A stretch of DNA of 64,000 bases from Roseiconus nitratireducens (lineage in GTDB: Bacteria > Planctomycetota > Planctomycetia > Pirellulales > Pirellulaceae), in assembly GCF_008629675.1 (NCBI RefSeq), contig NZ_VWOX01000009.1:186001-250000 (forward strand), written 5' to 3'. The notes beneath the pieces were generated by a model. That model had not been told where the DNA came from. It saw only the letters and a list, made by a program, of their open reading frames with translations, and did not search any database. This document shows, one piece after another, positions 8,349 through 18,500 of the stretch. A program made the translations under genes and the position numbers. How positions within the stretch are numbered: position 1 is the first letter of the stretch; each line of letters starts with the position of its first letter.

Positions 8349-9455
8349 TTATTCGTCGGAATCGTCGGGTGCTTCCCGATCCGTGAAATTGGTCGAACCA
8401 TTCCGGTGGGCCCGCCAGGCCAGAAAACTGACCAGAACAAAAGACCAAGGCAAGACGACCAGACTGTAGATCCGCTTCCACATTGAAGCGTCTCCCCACC
8501 CCATTTCATCGGCAATCGTCAAACCGGTGTAGCCCACAAACAACACCAACATGCCAATTCCTTCGCCCCGCGTCACTTCGGCGTCGCTCCAGAACACGGG
8601 CCAACACAGCAGGGCGACAAGCGTCATCACCATCAGATCAAACCGCAACACACTTTCGGTCACCGGTACCCCAACCGGGGAAACCGCAGCGCCAGTCGCC
8701 AACACCAGCATCAGGTTAAAAACATTGCTGCCCACGACGTTCCCGACCGCGATGTCACGCTGCCCTTTGGCTACCGCCACGGTCGACGTGGCAAGCTCCG
8801 GCAGAGAGGTTCCGCCGGCGACAATGGTCAGCCCGATCAAGATTTCGCTCACACCAAAACTGCGGGCGATCGACGAGGCGGCCTCGACGAACATCTGCCC
8901 CCCAAACACCAGAGAGCCGAAACCCACGACGACCAAGATCAAGCTGACCGGAATCTGCCGACGCCGCGAAATCAAGTGGGGGGATTCTGACGGGTCGGCC
9001 AAGTCGTTGCCCTGCTTGCGGCCGGCACGCACCAACCACCCCGTGTAGAGCAGGAAAACGACGAGCAACGACACCCCCTCCGCCCGCGACAGCCGACCAT
9101 CAGCGGCCAACGCCCAAACGGCGATCGAAGCGATCAGCATCAGCGGGACGTCCAACTTCACCAATTGCGATGAAACGCGAAGGGGAGTAATTGCCGCGCA
9201 CAGTCCCAGAATCAGCAGCAGGTTGAAGATGTTGCTGCCGACGACGTTGCCGAGGGCGATTTCCGAACTGCCTTTCAAAGCCGAAACCGACGAAACCGCC
9301 AACTCCGGGGCACTGGTCCCAAAGGCGACCACGGTCAGCCCGACAACCAACGGGGAAATCCGAGCCAGGGCCGCCAACACGACGGCACCCCGGACCAACA
9401 ATTCGGCGCCGAGCACCAACAGCCCGAGTCCGACAATCAGGTAAACGTAATTCAT
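8349..9455 (-). CDS. Calcium/sodium antiporter (CaCA family, YrbG-like)
   Basis: 368 residues of almost continuous membrane helices with the inverted duplication of the CaCA superfamily. The two alpha-repeats are GTSAPELAVSSVSAL and GGTSLPELATSTVAV, paired with GNVVGSNIFNLLLILG and GNVVGSNVFNLMLVLA. The acidic residue of each P-E-L motif binds the cation. It exchanges Ca2+ or a similar cation against Na+ or H+ across the inner membrane. A basic loop (about residues 160-185) separates the halves. I chose the ATG at 9455 because the first helix begins there; 43 upstream in-frame codons are polar and atypical. No Shine-Dalgarno is evident. Confidence 0.9.
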   Translation of the reverse strand: MNYVYLIVGLGLLVLGAELLVRGAVVLAALARISPLVVGLTVVAFGTSAPELAVSSVSALKGSSEIALGNVVGSNIFNLLLILGLCAAITPLRVSSQLVKLDVPLMLIASIAVWALAADGRLSRAEGVSLLVVFLLYTGWLVRAGRKQGNDLADPSESPHLISRRRQIPVSLILVVVGFGSLVFGGQMFVEAASSIARSFGVSEILIGLTIVAGGTSLPELATSTVAVAKGQRDIAVGNVVGSNVFNLMLVLATGAAVSPVGVPVTESVLRFDLMVMTLVALLCWPVFWSDAEVTRGEGIGMLVLFVGYTGLTIADEMGWGDASMWKRIYSLVVLPWSFVLVSFLAWRAHRNGSTNFTDREAPDDSDE

Positions 9456-9608
9456 GGCGGGGGAAGAATAGGAAATCCCGTCGCCGGAGAGAACTCCCTC
9501 TGTTCTCGAAATTTCAAATGACCTGCGGCGGGTGGCTTGCCGATTGGAGCCGATTGACTGCGTGACACGGCAATCAGACCTCACCGGGCAATGCGAGCCG
9601 CCCGACGT

Positions 9609-10550
9609 TCAAACGTCTCTCGGCGGTTCGCCGGCCAATCCGCTCGGCCCCAGGGCGCGGTCCATGCGTTCGACAACCTCTCTCAACCTCGCTTCGTCAC
9701 CTCCCTGAACCTCGGCGGTCGCCCAACCGGTAAACCGAATCCGACGAAGTTCCGTCCGCACGGCCGCCCAGTCAATGTCACCCTCGAACAGGTTGCAATT
9801 CTTTCCCACTTGCGAGTCGTGCCCCTTGGCATCCAATTTGACGATGCGTTCGCCCAACGTGCGGATCCAGACATCCGCGCCGCCTTTGCTGTGGTGATTC
9901 CCGATGTCGAAAAACGCGCCCACCCAGGGATCACCGATTTCGTCCAGGTAGTCGGCCCACTGCTGCGGGTGTTCACAAAAACCGTTGCCGACGTTTTCAC
10001 ACAGAATCCGAACGCCCAATTTTGAGGCCAAGGGCAACGCTTTGCGAATCGCATCGATCGAACGCCGCCACACCTGATCATGGTTCTCATCGACGGGATC
10101 GGTCACTTTCCCGACCACCTGCAGGATCGAAGAGGCTCCGACGGCGTGGGCAAACCGGATCGCCTCCAACATCACGTCGAGCGACTGTTGCCGCACCGCC
10201 GGGTCGCGATCGGACAGTCGCTGTTTCCAGTGAACCGCATTGTTGACGTTGTGAATCATCAACCCGGTTTGCTTTTGCGCCTGCCTGGCCTGGTCGACGT
10301 CGAACTGATCGGGAGCAAACAACGAAATGCCGTCGAAACCCGCCTTCTTCGCCATCAGAAACTTCTCCAGCAACGGCTGGTTGCCCCGAATCATCGAAAC
10401 CTTGACCGCCTTGAAAACTGGCAGGTCGATGACGGCTTCCCCCTGTGTCTGAGACGACTCATCGGCCCACATCGATGTGGCGATCGCGGCGGATCCGGCG
10501 GCCGCGCAGAACACCCGTCGTGATAGACGCCCGTCTGAATGTTCGCTCAT
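9609..10550 (-). CDS. Tat-exported sugar phosphate isomerase/epimerase-like TIM-barrel protein
   Basis: 313 residues. A Tat-like leader (LSRRVFCAAAG, then an Ala-rich stretch ending before DESSQ) precedes a xylose-isomerase-like TIM barrel. Recognisable barrel pieces are GFDGISLFAP, an H-N-V-N strand end, ILQVVGKV, ILCENVGN (metal-binding Glu), GAFFDIGNHH (Asp and His), and TAEVQGG near the end (last Glu). This layout belongs to the AP_endonuc_2/IolE-type isomerase family, which acts on sugars or inositol derivatives; the substrate is unknown. The ATG at 10550 overlaps the stop of the upstream oxidoreductase gene as ATGA, so translation is probably coupled. Confidence 0.85.
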   Translation of the reverse strand: MSEHSDGRLSRRVFCAAAGSAAIATSMWADESSQTQGEAVIDLPVFKAVKVSMIRGNQPLLEKFLMAKKAGFDGISLFAPDQFDVDQARQAQKQTGLMIHNVNNAVHWKQRLSDRDPAVRQQSLDVMLEAIRFAHAVGASSILQVVGKVTDPVDENHDQVWRRSIDAIRKALPLASKLGVRILCENVGNGFCEHPQQWADYLDEIGDPWVGAFFDIGNHHSKGGADVWIRTLGERIVKLDAKGHDSQVGKNCNLFEGDIDWAAVRTELRRIRFTGWATAEVQGGDEARLREVVERMDRALGPSGLAGEPPRDV

Positions 10551-11896
10551 AGCGTCCACCCCGCTCGATACTGCCGCTTCAGGAAGGGTTCCGGGTCGCG
10601 TTCGGTTCCGGACGCAGACATGCTTTCGGTGTCCCAATGCAGTTCGCCGCCGGCGCGGTACGCGACGTTCCCCAAGTGATTGGCCTCCGTCAACAAGCCG
10701 GCATATTCAAAATTGCTCAACGTCGCCGGGCCTCCTTTGCACGCGTCGATCCAATCCTGGTGATGGCTTTGCGATCGTGGCAGGAAGGGATCGGGTCCCT
10801 GAAAATCGACAAACTTTTGTTCGGGCAACAACACGTGTTTGCGGTAGTCGGATAGCAGCATGCCTTCATCACCCACAAACAAGTGGCCGTCGGACCATTT
10901 CGGGATCTCACCACGCTTCCATCGGTCGGGCTTTTCCAGCCCCTGATACCAGGTCAGCTGCAGCGGCGTGCGATCGCCACCGGATTCGTACTGATAGGTG
11001 ACCTGCATCGACGCCGGGGCAATCTCCGGATGCGGTTGGGGACCACGCGCCTGGATGGTCTTCGGTGCGTTCAATTCCAACGCCCAGAACGGCAAATCGA
11101 TCCAGTGACTGCCTAAATCTGACATCGTTCCATTGCCAAATTCCCACCAGCGATACCATTTCGGTCCGGGAAAAAAGTCGTTGCTGAAGGGTCGATCGGG
11201 CACGGGGCCGAGCCACAAATCCCAATCCAGATTCTTCGGTACGGGATCCACCGATGGTTTGCCCAGAATCACGTAGCGATCTTTCGCCTCCCGCGCCGCC
11301 GACTCGGTCGGATGCCAGCCCCACGCCCGCGAAACCCAAACATGCACCTCGCGCACCCGTCCGATCGCTCCCGAGCGAATCAGTTCGACCACCCGACGGT
11401 AGTTGTCGCTGGCATGCATTTGGGTCCCCATCTGCGTGGCGACTCCGGCATCGCGGGCTGCCATGCGGATCACGCGAGCCTCTTCGACGTTGTACGTCAG
11501 CGGCTTCTCGCAGTAGACGTGCTTGCCCAGCTGCAGCGCCGGAAGCGTCGCGAATGCGTGCGTGTGTTCGCAGGTACTAACGATCACCGCGTCAAACTCG
11601 TTGGAGCGATCGAAGAGTCTGCGAAAATCGACCTCGGTTCGTGCGCCGGGATATCGATGGGCGGCCGCGGCCAGATTCGTCCGATTGACGTCGCACAACG
11701 CCACGATGTTTTCGGATTCAACAGACTGGCTGTTGCGAGCGCCGCGTCCCCCCGCGCCGATCACCGCGACATTCAATTTGTCATTCAAGTTCCGGCCACG
11801 CAAAATGGCCGGTGCCGACAGCGTGGCCGCGGTGGCCGTCGCCGCCGCAGCGGATCGCCGAACAAATGACCGGCGATTGAGTTTCAAGTTGCCCAT
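10547..11896 (-). CDS. Tat-exported Gfo/Idh/MocA-family oxidoreductase
   Basis: 449 residues. LNRRSFVRRS then an Ala/Thr-rich core is a twin-arginine leader. The mature protein starts with a Rossmann fold (VAVIGAGGRGARNS, IVALCDVN), followed by the family's VYCEKPLTYNVEEA, where the lysine of E-K-P is catalytic. The C-terminal alpha/beta dimerisation domain (about 190-440) includes GNGTMSDLGSHWIDLPFWAL. Secreted members are greatly expanded in planctomycetes, and a few relatives act on glycans with tightly bound NAD. It forms an operon with the TIM-barrel isomerase (ATGA overlap), suggesting sequential steps on a sugar. I chose the ATG at 11896 because the twin-arginine motif follows within seven residues. 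Confidence 0.9.
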   Translation of the reverse strand: MGNLKLNRRSFVRRSAAAATATAATLSAPAILRGRNLNDKLNVAVIGAGGRGARNSQSVESENIVALCDVNRTNLAAAAHRYPGARTEVDFRRLFDRSNEFDAVIVSTCEHTHAFATLPALQLGKHVYCEKPLTYNVEEARVIRMAARDAGVATQMGTQMHASDNYRRVVELIRSGAIGRVREVHVWVSRAWGWHPTESAAREAKDRYVILGKPSVDPVPKNLDWDLWLGPVPDRPFSNDFFPGPKWYRWWEFGNGTMSDLGSHWIDLPFWALELNAPKTIQARGPQPHPEIAPASMQVTYQYESGGDRTPLQLTWYQGLEKPDRWKRGEIPKWSDGHLFVGDEGMLLSDYRKHVLLPEQKFVDFQGPDPFLPRSQSHHQDWIDACKGGPATLSNFEYAGLLTEANHLGNVAYRAGGELHWDTESMSASGTERDPEPFLKRQYRAGWTL

Positions 11897-12038
11897 ACAG
11901 CTGCTCCGGTGGGTGGCGGTGGGACCGGTGGGTCGCTGCGAAACGCGCACCGGGACGGGTGGGAGGAATCATCAATTCTGTGCGATCGATCAGGCGGAAG
12001 CAAATTTTTCCGCATCGACCGGGATCGCACTGCGTCGG

Positions 12039-13688
12039 CTACTTGCGTTGCTTACCTTGGCCGGCCTGATAACGTTCCTCTTGCTCGCGGACATCGGACA
12101 AGCGATGGGGCTTCAAGCCACAGGCCCAGTGAACTCCGGCGGAAAGCAACGCTTCGAATTCGGGCTGGGAAAAATCATCGGGATGCCCCAGCGAGGTGTA
12201 AAAGGACCGTCCACCGTCACTGCGGATAAAGGTCCACGCGATCGGTTCGGCCGGTTCGTCCGGGACTTGGCCTTCGGCGATCACGAACGTTCCGGCCGCC
12301 AACGGTGAAACTTGATACAAGGATCCGCCCGGCTGGATCTGAGTGACTTTCGTGGCATCCAGGATCGCGTGCCGGACATCTGCGGCCGGCTTCAGAATCT
12401 CCGCGGTCAACTGGTTCCCGTGGTGGTTGGTGTAGTGTCCGCCGAACACCTGCGCGTCGAACTCGGGCCACACGGCTTGTCCCGGCGGCGGCTCTTTCCC
12501 CCGCAGCGAAAACGCGTGGCTGGCCGTTCGAATTCCGATCACGGGCTTTGCCTTGGAAACAAACTCCCGCAGGATCGCCAGCTCGCTCGCGGCAAGCGCC
12601 CTACGACGTACGCTGACCAACAGGGCATCGGCATCCCGGACCGCATCCAAACCGACGATCTGATTGCGATCCTGTTCACTGCCGAACAACGTTTGAACGC
12701 TAAAATGTTGGCTCAAGTGCTTGGCCGCAAAGTGCGGCAGCGTCGCGGCCGTTTGGTATTCGTCTTCCGCGATCAACATCACCAATTTGAAGCGGTCGTC
12801 TGCCGAGAAACGAAATGGCTCGCCGCCCAATACCTGGCTGCTGGCAATGGTCGGACAAACGTACCGCTCAACATGATCGATGATCAGATCGGTTCCGGTG
12901 AAATGGCTTGCGTAGGGCCAGGCACGGGGGTCGTACATGGTGTCGGTCAAATCACGCGCAAGCACGACATTCTTTCCAGCCGAAGCCAGGCGGCGAAGAC
13001 CGAACGGACGTCCCAACACGCACATGTTGGTGTGCACGCCGACCAGCACCACGTTGTCGATTTGATTGGCGGCCAGAATGCCCCAGATTTCACTCCCCCG
13101 GTCACTGATGTAGTCCTGCTGCGGGTCGATCTGGATCTCCGCCACTTGCCGCAACCAGGGCGCACGTGGGTCCCGTCCTTCGGCGGCTAACCGTTGGGCC
13201 CATTGGCGATGTTCCAACAGGTCGTCGTCTTCACCGCCTTCGGATTGATCGATCGGATAGGCCGCCCGCTCTTCGCTAGGAATCTGATCGCACCAGGAAT
13301 CGATTTCATCGGGATAGGATTCCAGCTTGGGAACCTGGAGGGAACGCAGCCGCGACGGATGCTGTTGGTAGGCATCCATGCAACTGCTGGGCGCATGAAT
13401 GATGGTCACGCCTCGTTCCCGTAGCGATCCACAAAACGCATCAATTCGCGGCGCCAACTGGGCAACGCGCCGGACCGCATTGACACAGTGGTGTGAATCC
13501 CACATGTCGCACACGATCACCGCCGTCCGCTCGGATACCCAGCGTTCCTGTCGCTGCCGTCGGTGAAACCGTGGCGAATCAGGCGAAGTCGGCGACTGGA
13601 ACTGCAGCGTCAGCTCCAGCGGCTGGGCATGGGATGCGGCCGGGAAGACCAACAGTCCACACAGACACAGCAGTAGTGCCATTGGCAT
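12039..13688 (-). CDS. Secreted isochorismatase-like hydrolase fused to a ThuA-like domain
   Basis: About 549 residues. MPMALLLCLCGLLVF and a short Ala-rich stretch form a signal peptide cleaved after ASHA. Domain one (about 35-285) is cysteine-hydrolase/isochorismatase-like: AVIVCDMWDSHHC supplies the acidic residue and HTNMCVLGR the nucleophilic Cys. Domain two (about 300-530) is ThuA-like (trehalose-utilisation/glutamine-amidotransferase fold), with KLVMLIAEDEYQTA, VFGGHYTNHHGN and a final SLGHPDDF. ThuA-like domains occur in sugar operons, and the downstream genes are a Gfo/Idh/MocA oxidoreductase and a TIM-barrel isomerase on the same strand, 142 bases away. The substrate is unknown. An earlier ATG at 13787 would bury the leader, so 13688 is preferred. 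Confidence 0.8.
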   Translation of the reverse strand: MPMALLLCLCGLLVFPAASHAQPLELTLQFQSPTSPDSPRFHRRQRQERWVSERTAVIVCDMWDSHHCVNAVRRVAQLAPRIDAFCGSLRERGVTIIHAPSSCMDAYQQHPSRLRSLQVPKLESYPDEIDSWCDQIPSEERAAYPIDQSEGGEDDDLLEHRQWAQRLAAEGRDPRAPWLRQVAEIQIDPQQDYISDRGSEIWGILAANQIDNVVLVGVHTNMCVLGRPFGLRRLASAGKNVVLARDLTDTMYDPRAWPYASHFTGTDLIIDHVERYVCPTIASSQVLGGEPFRFSADDRFKLVMLIAEDEYQTAATLPHFAAKHLSQHFSVQTLFGSEQDRNQIVGLDAVRDADALLVSVRRRALAASELAILREFVSKAKPVIGIRTASHAFSLRGKEPPPGQAVWPEFDAQVFGGHYTNHHGNQLTAEILKPAADVRHAILDATKVTQIQPGGSLYQVSPLAAGTFVIAEGQVPDEPAEPIAWTFIRSDGGRSFYTSLGHPDDFSQPEFEALLSAGVHWACGLKPHRLSDVREQEERYQAGQGKQRK

Positions 13689-13870
13689 CGACAACTTTTG
13701 AGCACAGGATCGTTGAGCAGGATGTCGACCGTTGGGGAATCGGATCCGACACGGCGTCGTGTTGGCAAAATCAAACAGAATGCACATGGCTCGATGGGAG
13801 GGTTGGATCGGTGGGGTGGTGGGACGTGGGCAGGAGGAGGACTCCGCGCGATCTGACAGGGCGAGATCAG

Positions 13871-13988
13871 CTTGCTGGACGGCGCCACTTTGCGTGAGCC
13901 GCGTGGCGCTAGCCGCGGGCATTCTCGCAGCAACCGGCGGCTAGCGCCTTGCCGCTCATTGCACTGCACATCAAGGTGTTTTTGATTG
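13871..13988 (-). repeat. Dispersed palindromic element, copy B
   Basis: Best-preserved copy, in reverse orientation. Its centre is a perfect 12-base inverted repeat, GGCGCTAGCCGC against GCGGCTAGCGCC, separated by about 20 bases. The minus-strand core (13954 to 13871) aligns gaplessly over 84 bp with copies A and C, and similarity runs on to 13988, including CAATCAAAAACACC, which is shared with the window's first bases. It lies between two divergent genes, in the non-coding region 13689-14147, where no gene was recognised. Confidence 0.85.
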
Positions 13989-14147
13989 AGAGGGGCTTGA
14001 TCCCGCTAGTCTATTCGATCGGCCGCGCCGGGTTGTGAATCGGTCCCAGATTCCAATCGCTTCGGACCGCGGCGAAATCGCGTCGAGGTATGATGAGACG
14101 TTGACTGACCTCGTCCTTCGCTCGTGTTCTCTCCGCCCGGTGATTTC

Positions 14148-15404
14148 GTGAAGCTTTGCCTGAGTGCCCTTACAGTCTGGATGTGGTTCGCGGTGGCAAC
14201 ATGCAGCGCCACCGAGACGTCCCCTTGGGACTTAAACGCGTGGCACCAAGTGCCGCCGGTCCAATGGCTGGATGATTCATCCCCCGTCCGATCCCTGCTG
14301 TTTGAAAGCGTGCCGTATGAAGGCCACAAGACGCAGGTGTTCGCATTCTACGCCACGCCAGGTTCCGTTAGCGGTGACCCCAGCAAGGACGTCAATTTGC
14401 CCGCGGTCGTGCTGCTGCACGGCGGCGGCGGAACGGCATTCGCCGAATGGGTGAACCTCTGGGCTCGCCGCGGCTACGCAGCCATCGCGATGGACCTCTG
14501 TGGCAATCGCCCCGAAGCCCCCCACTACGCCGCGCCAACCGGCGAATTGCTGACCACCGCGATGGTTCCACGTCAGCGGTTGGAGTTCGGCGGACCGGCG
14601 GAGGGTCCCGTGGGAAAGTTTCAGAACGTCGGCGGAGACGTGACCGACGACTGGCAGTACCACGCGGTCGCCGCGGGAATGTTGGCCCATTCACTGATTC
14701 GAAGCTTTCCCGAAGTCGATGGCGAACGGACGGCCGTGACCGGCATTAGCTGGGGCGGTTACTTGACCTGCCTGATGGCGTCGTTGGACGATCGCTTCAA
14801 AGCGGCGGTGCCCGTCTACGGTTGCGGTTTCCTGTCTGACGGCGAGTCGGTGCAACGCAATCAGATCGATGCCTTGCCGCCGGAAAGGCGCGCCCAATGG
14901 ATTCGTGATTACGATCCCTCCGCGTGGCTTCCGCGATGCCACACGCCCATCTTTTTCGTCAACGGCACCAATGACAAGCACTATCCGCTGCGAAGTTATC
15001 AACGCACCTATTCGCTGGTCCCCGGTCCACGACAATTGCGGATTGAAGTCGGAATGAAACACGGCCATCCGCCCGGCTGGGCGCCAAAAGAGATTGGCCT
15101 GTTCGTCAATCACTACTTGCGTGGCACGCCGTCCTTACCGAAGTTCGGCCCCCTGGTCACCCGCGACCGGATCGCAACTGCGTCGATCCAATCCCCCGTT
15201 CCTATCCGTCGGGCCCAGTTGCACTTCACCATCGATGGCGGAACCCTTGTCGATCGCACCTGGACCAGCGTCCCGGCAGCGTGCGACGGTTCCGAAGTCT
15301 CAGCCGCAGTCCCGGAAGCAGCACAGATTTGGATGCTGTCCGTGACCGACTCACGCGACGCGATGGTCAGCACCGGCGTCAGCTTCGCCCCGCGGGCCGA
15401 TTGA
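14148..15404 (+). CDS. Secreted alpha/beta-hydrolase (dienelactone hydrolase/acetyl-xylan-esterase-like)
   Basis: 418 residues from a GTG start. KLCLSALTVWMWFAVATCSA is a clear signal peptide. The hydrolase core follows: VVLLHGGGG (oxyanion strand), then GISWGGYLT holding the nucleophilic Ser, FVNGTNDKHYP with the Asp, and GMKHGHPPG with the catalytic His. A ~90-residue beta-rich tail (from about 325, starting FGPLVTRDRI) resembles an accessory Ig-like domain. Related planctomycete esterases act on acylated polysaccharides or small esters; the exact substrate is unknown. Both possible starts (14124 and 14148) are GTG; I chose 14148 because it gives a leader of normal length. It converges on the RND pump gene. 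Confidence 0.8.
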   Translation: MKLCLSALTVWMWFAVATCSATETSPWDLNAWHQVPPVQWLDDSSPVRSLLFESVPYEGHKTQVFAFYATPGSVSGDPSKDVNLPAVVLLHGGGGTAFAEWVNLWARRGYAAIAMDLCGNRPEAPHYAAPTGELLTTAMVPRQRLEFGGPAEGPVGKFQNVGGDVTDDWQYHAVAAGMLAHSLIRSFPEVDGERTAVTGISWGGYLTCLMASLDDRFKAAVPVYGCGFLSDGESVQRNQIDALPPERRAQWIRDYDPSAWLPRCHTPIFFVNGTNDKHYPLRSYQRTYSLVPGPRQLRIEVGMKHGHPPGWAPKEIGLFVNHYLRGTPSLPKFGPLVTRDRIATASIQSPVPIRRAQLHFTIDGGTLVDRTWTSVPAACDGSEVSAAVPEAAQIWMLSVTDSRDAMVSTGVSFAPRAD

Positions 15405-15456
15405 CCGGCGCGATCGGACGATTGGAGGCGAGTAAAGCAAAACGGCAGGCCCCGCA

Positions 15457-15540
15457 GTCGCAAAGCGACGAAAGCCCCCTGCTGTCGGCGCAAGCCGACG
15501 GAAACGGCATCCCCCAAAACACCACCGGCCGCGAAGCGGC
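15457..15540. terminator. Cluster of three GC-rich hairpins between convergent genes
   Basis: Three small perfect stem-loops lie in the 143 bases between the hydrolase stop and the RND stop: GTCGC-AAA-GCGAC (15457-15469), GTCGGC-GCAA-GCCGAC (15484-15499) and GCCGC-GAA-GCGGC (15528-15540). No T-tract follows, so classic intrinsic termination is uncertain, but their position between convergent genes fits a two-way transcript end. Confidence 0.5.
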
Positions 15541-15547
15541 GACAGCG

Positions 15548-18500
15548 CTACGAGGGTGGTGGATCCTTGGCGTCAGAACCTTTCTCGGACGACGCATCGT
15601 TTTCCGACGTCTGTTCGGCTGTCGGGCTCGGTTCCTGCTCGGCTTCGGCGGCGGGCTGAGTTCCGCTGGCGGCATCGGGCGAGAAACTTTCCTCCCCCTG
15701 GCCTGTTCCCGCACCGGCCGTCTGCATCCCCACTGCCGAATCCGTGGTTTTCCATTCGGACAGTCTTTGGAACACAACGAAGAACGTCGGGACGAACAAC
15801 AGCGAAAAGCAGGTGGCGGCAATCATCCCGCCCACGACCGCATTGCCGATCGCTTGACGGCTGGCGGCCCCCGCACCGGAAGCGACCAACAGGGGCAGGA
15901 AGCCCAAGATCGACGAGACCGCGGTCATCAAAATGGCGCGAAACCGCAGCCGGGCCGCGTTCACCGCCGCGTCACCGATCGGCACGCCGTGACGACGTTG
16001 TTCACGAGCGAATTCGACAATCAGAATCGCGTTCTTGCTGGCCAGCGCCACCAACAACACGATCCCGATCTGCGTGTAGGTGTTGTTGTCGGCACCGCGG
16101 AGCACCAATGCCAGCACCACCCCCAAGGCGGCCAGCGGCACCACGGCGATGACCGCGGCGGGGCTGGTCCAACTTTCGTACTGCGCCGCCAACACCAGAA
16201 ACACGGCGACCACCGCTAGAAGCAGGACCAGCGCCTGACCTCCGCTAGCAACTTTCTCCTGATACGAGATCCCCGTCCAGCGAAAATCGAATCCGGCCGG
16301 CAACCGCTCGTCAGCCATCTGCTCCATCAGGGTCAGTGCCTGTCCCGAACTGGTCCCCGGGGCGGGTGCGCCGTTGATGGAGGCGCTGGGGTAAAGGTTG
16401 TAGCGACGCACCACCGTCGGCCCAAATGCGTCGCGTACATTGACGAGGGATCCCATCGGAATCATTCGCCCCTGGGTGTCGCGAACGTCCAGATGAGCGA
16501 TGTCGTCGGCGGAGACACGAAACTCCGACTCCGCCTGGACACGAACCTGGTAGGCACGATTGTCTTTCATGAAGTCGTTGACGTAGGCCGATCCCAGGAA
16601 CGCCTGCAGCGTGCCGAAGATGTTTCCCAGGGGAACATCCATGGTCTTGGCTTTGACGCGATCGACATCGGCGAACAGCTGGGGTGCGGAAGCCCGAAAC
16701 GTGGTGTTCAGCCCGACCAGTCGTGATTGACCGTTCCCGGTCGCCACCAGATCTTCCGCCTGAGCCTGCAGGGCCTCGTACCCTTGGCTGCCCACGTCCC
16801 GCAACTCCATCTGGAAACCGCCCGCGTTGCCCAGCCCGTCAATCGGCGGCGGGGCAAACGGGAACACGATGGCATCTTGGATCATCGCAAACCGCTCGCG
16901 GAGATGCTTCTGGATTCCTTCGACACTTTCATCAAAGCCTTCCCGCTGCTCCCAAGGATCCAACACCAACACCGACAGCCCCAAATTCGAACCCGCATAG
17001 CCGCCGATCAACGAATATCCCGAAATCGAAACCGTATCCTTCACGCCAGGAATCTGCTGATAGATTTCATCCAGTTCAGCCATCACTTCCTGGGTACGCG
17101 AGGAAGACGCCGAATCAGGAAGCTGGCAATTAACAAACAGATAGCCCTGATCCTCCGACGGAACAAAACCGGTCGGCAGCGATTGAAAGGTCAAGCCTGT
17201 CGTGGCAACCAATCCCAGATAGACCAGCAGGACGACGGTGACCAATCGAACAAAGCGTCCGATCACACCGGAGTAAATCCCGGTTGCACCATCGAAGGCT
17301 CGGTTGAACCAACGAAAACCGATGAACTGTGATTCCGTCGGGGCACGCAAAAACACGCCGCACAACGCGGGGCTGAGGGTCAACGCATTGACCGTGCTGA
17401 TCAACACGGCTGACGAAATCGTGATCGCAAATTGGCGAAACAGTTGCCCCGTGATCCCGCTCATGAAAGCACTCGGAACGAAGACCGCCAGCAGCACCAG
17501 CGTCGTCGCGATCACCGGCCCGGTGATCTCTTCCATCGCTTTGACGGCCGCCTGCTTGGGCGAGAGCCCGTCCGCCAAGTGGCGGGTCGTGTTTTCCACG
17601 ACCACGATCGCGTCATCCACGACGATCCCGATCGCCAGAACGATGCCGAACAGTGACAGCATGTTGATCGAGAAACCGATCGCCGCCATCACCGCAAAGG
17701 TCCCGATCAACGAAACCGGTATCGCCGCGACCGGAACGATTGTTGCTCGCCAGTCTTGCAGGAACACGAAGATCACGGCCACCACCAGCAGAATTGCCAC
17801 CGCCAGCGTCGTGTAGACCTCTTGGATGGACGCTTCGACGAATCTTGTCGAATCGAACGGGATGTCGTACTCCAAACCCTCCGGCCAGCTGGACTGCGAA
17901 CTCAGTTCTTGCATCGCTTCCCGCACCAGTTGCGCCGTCGTCACCGCGTTGGCATCGGGCAACTGGTAGACAGCCAGGGAAGCCGACGGCTTGCCGTTGA
18001 ACTTCGAATCAAACTGATAGGACTTTCCGCCCAACTCGACCCGGGCGACATCGCGCACCCGGAGGATCTGTCCTCGTTCGCCCGTCGAGACAATGATGTT
18101 CCCAAACTCCTTCACATCGGCCAGGCGTCCCTGGGCCCGCACCGGAAACTGAAAGGCCGTTTGGTCCGGCGCCGGTGGGGCGCCGATCTGGCCGGCCGCC
18201 ACCTGGACGTTCTGCTCGGCAATCGCGTTGACCACGTCCGACGTCGTCAGCCCACGTTGTTTCAATTTGCGGGGATCCAGCCAAACCCGCATGCTGTAAT
18301 CGCCGGCGCCGAACACGGTGACTTCGCCGACGCCGTCGACTCGGCTGAGTTCGTCCTTGATCCGCAATGCGTAGTTGCTCAGGTACAGCGGCGACAGATC
18401 ACCATCGCTGGAGGTCAATGCGACGAATTGAAGGATCTGGGTCGATTGTTTCTTGGTTGTGATCCCCTGCGCACGGACTTCGCTGGGCAGCTTGGGTTCC

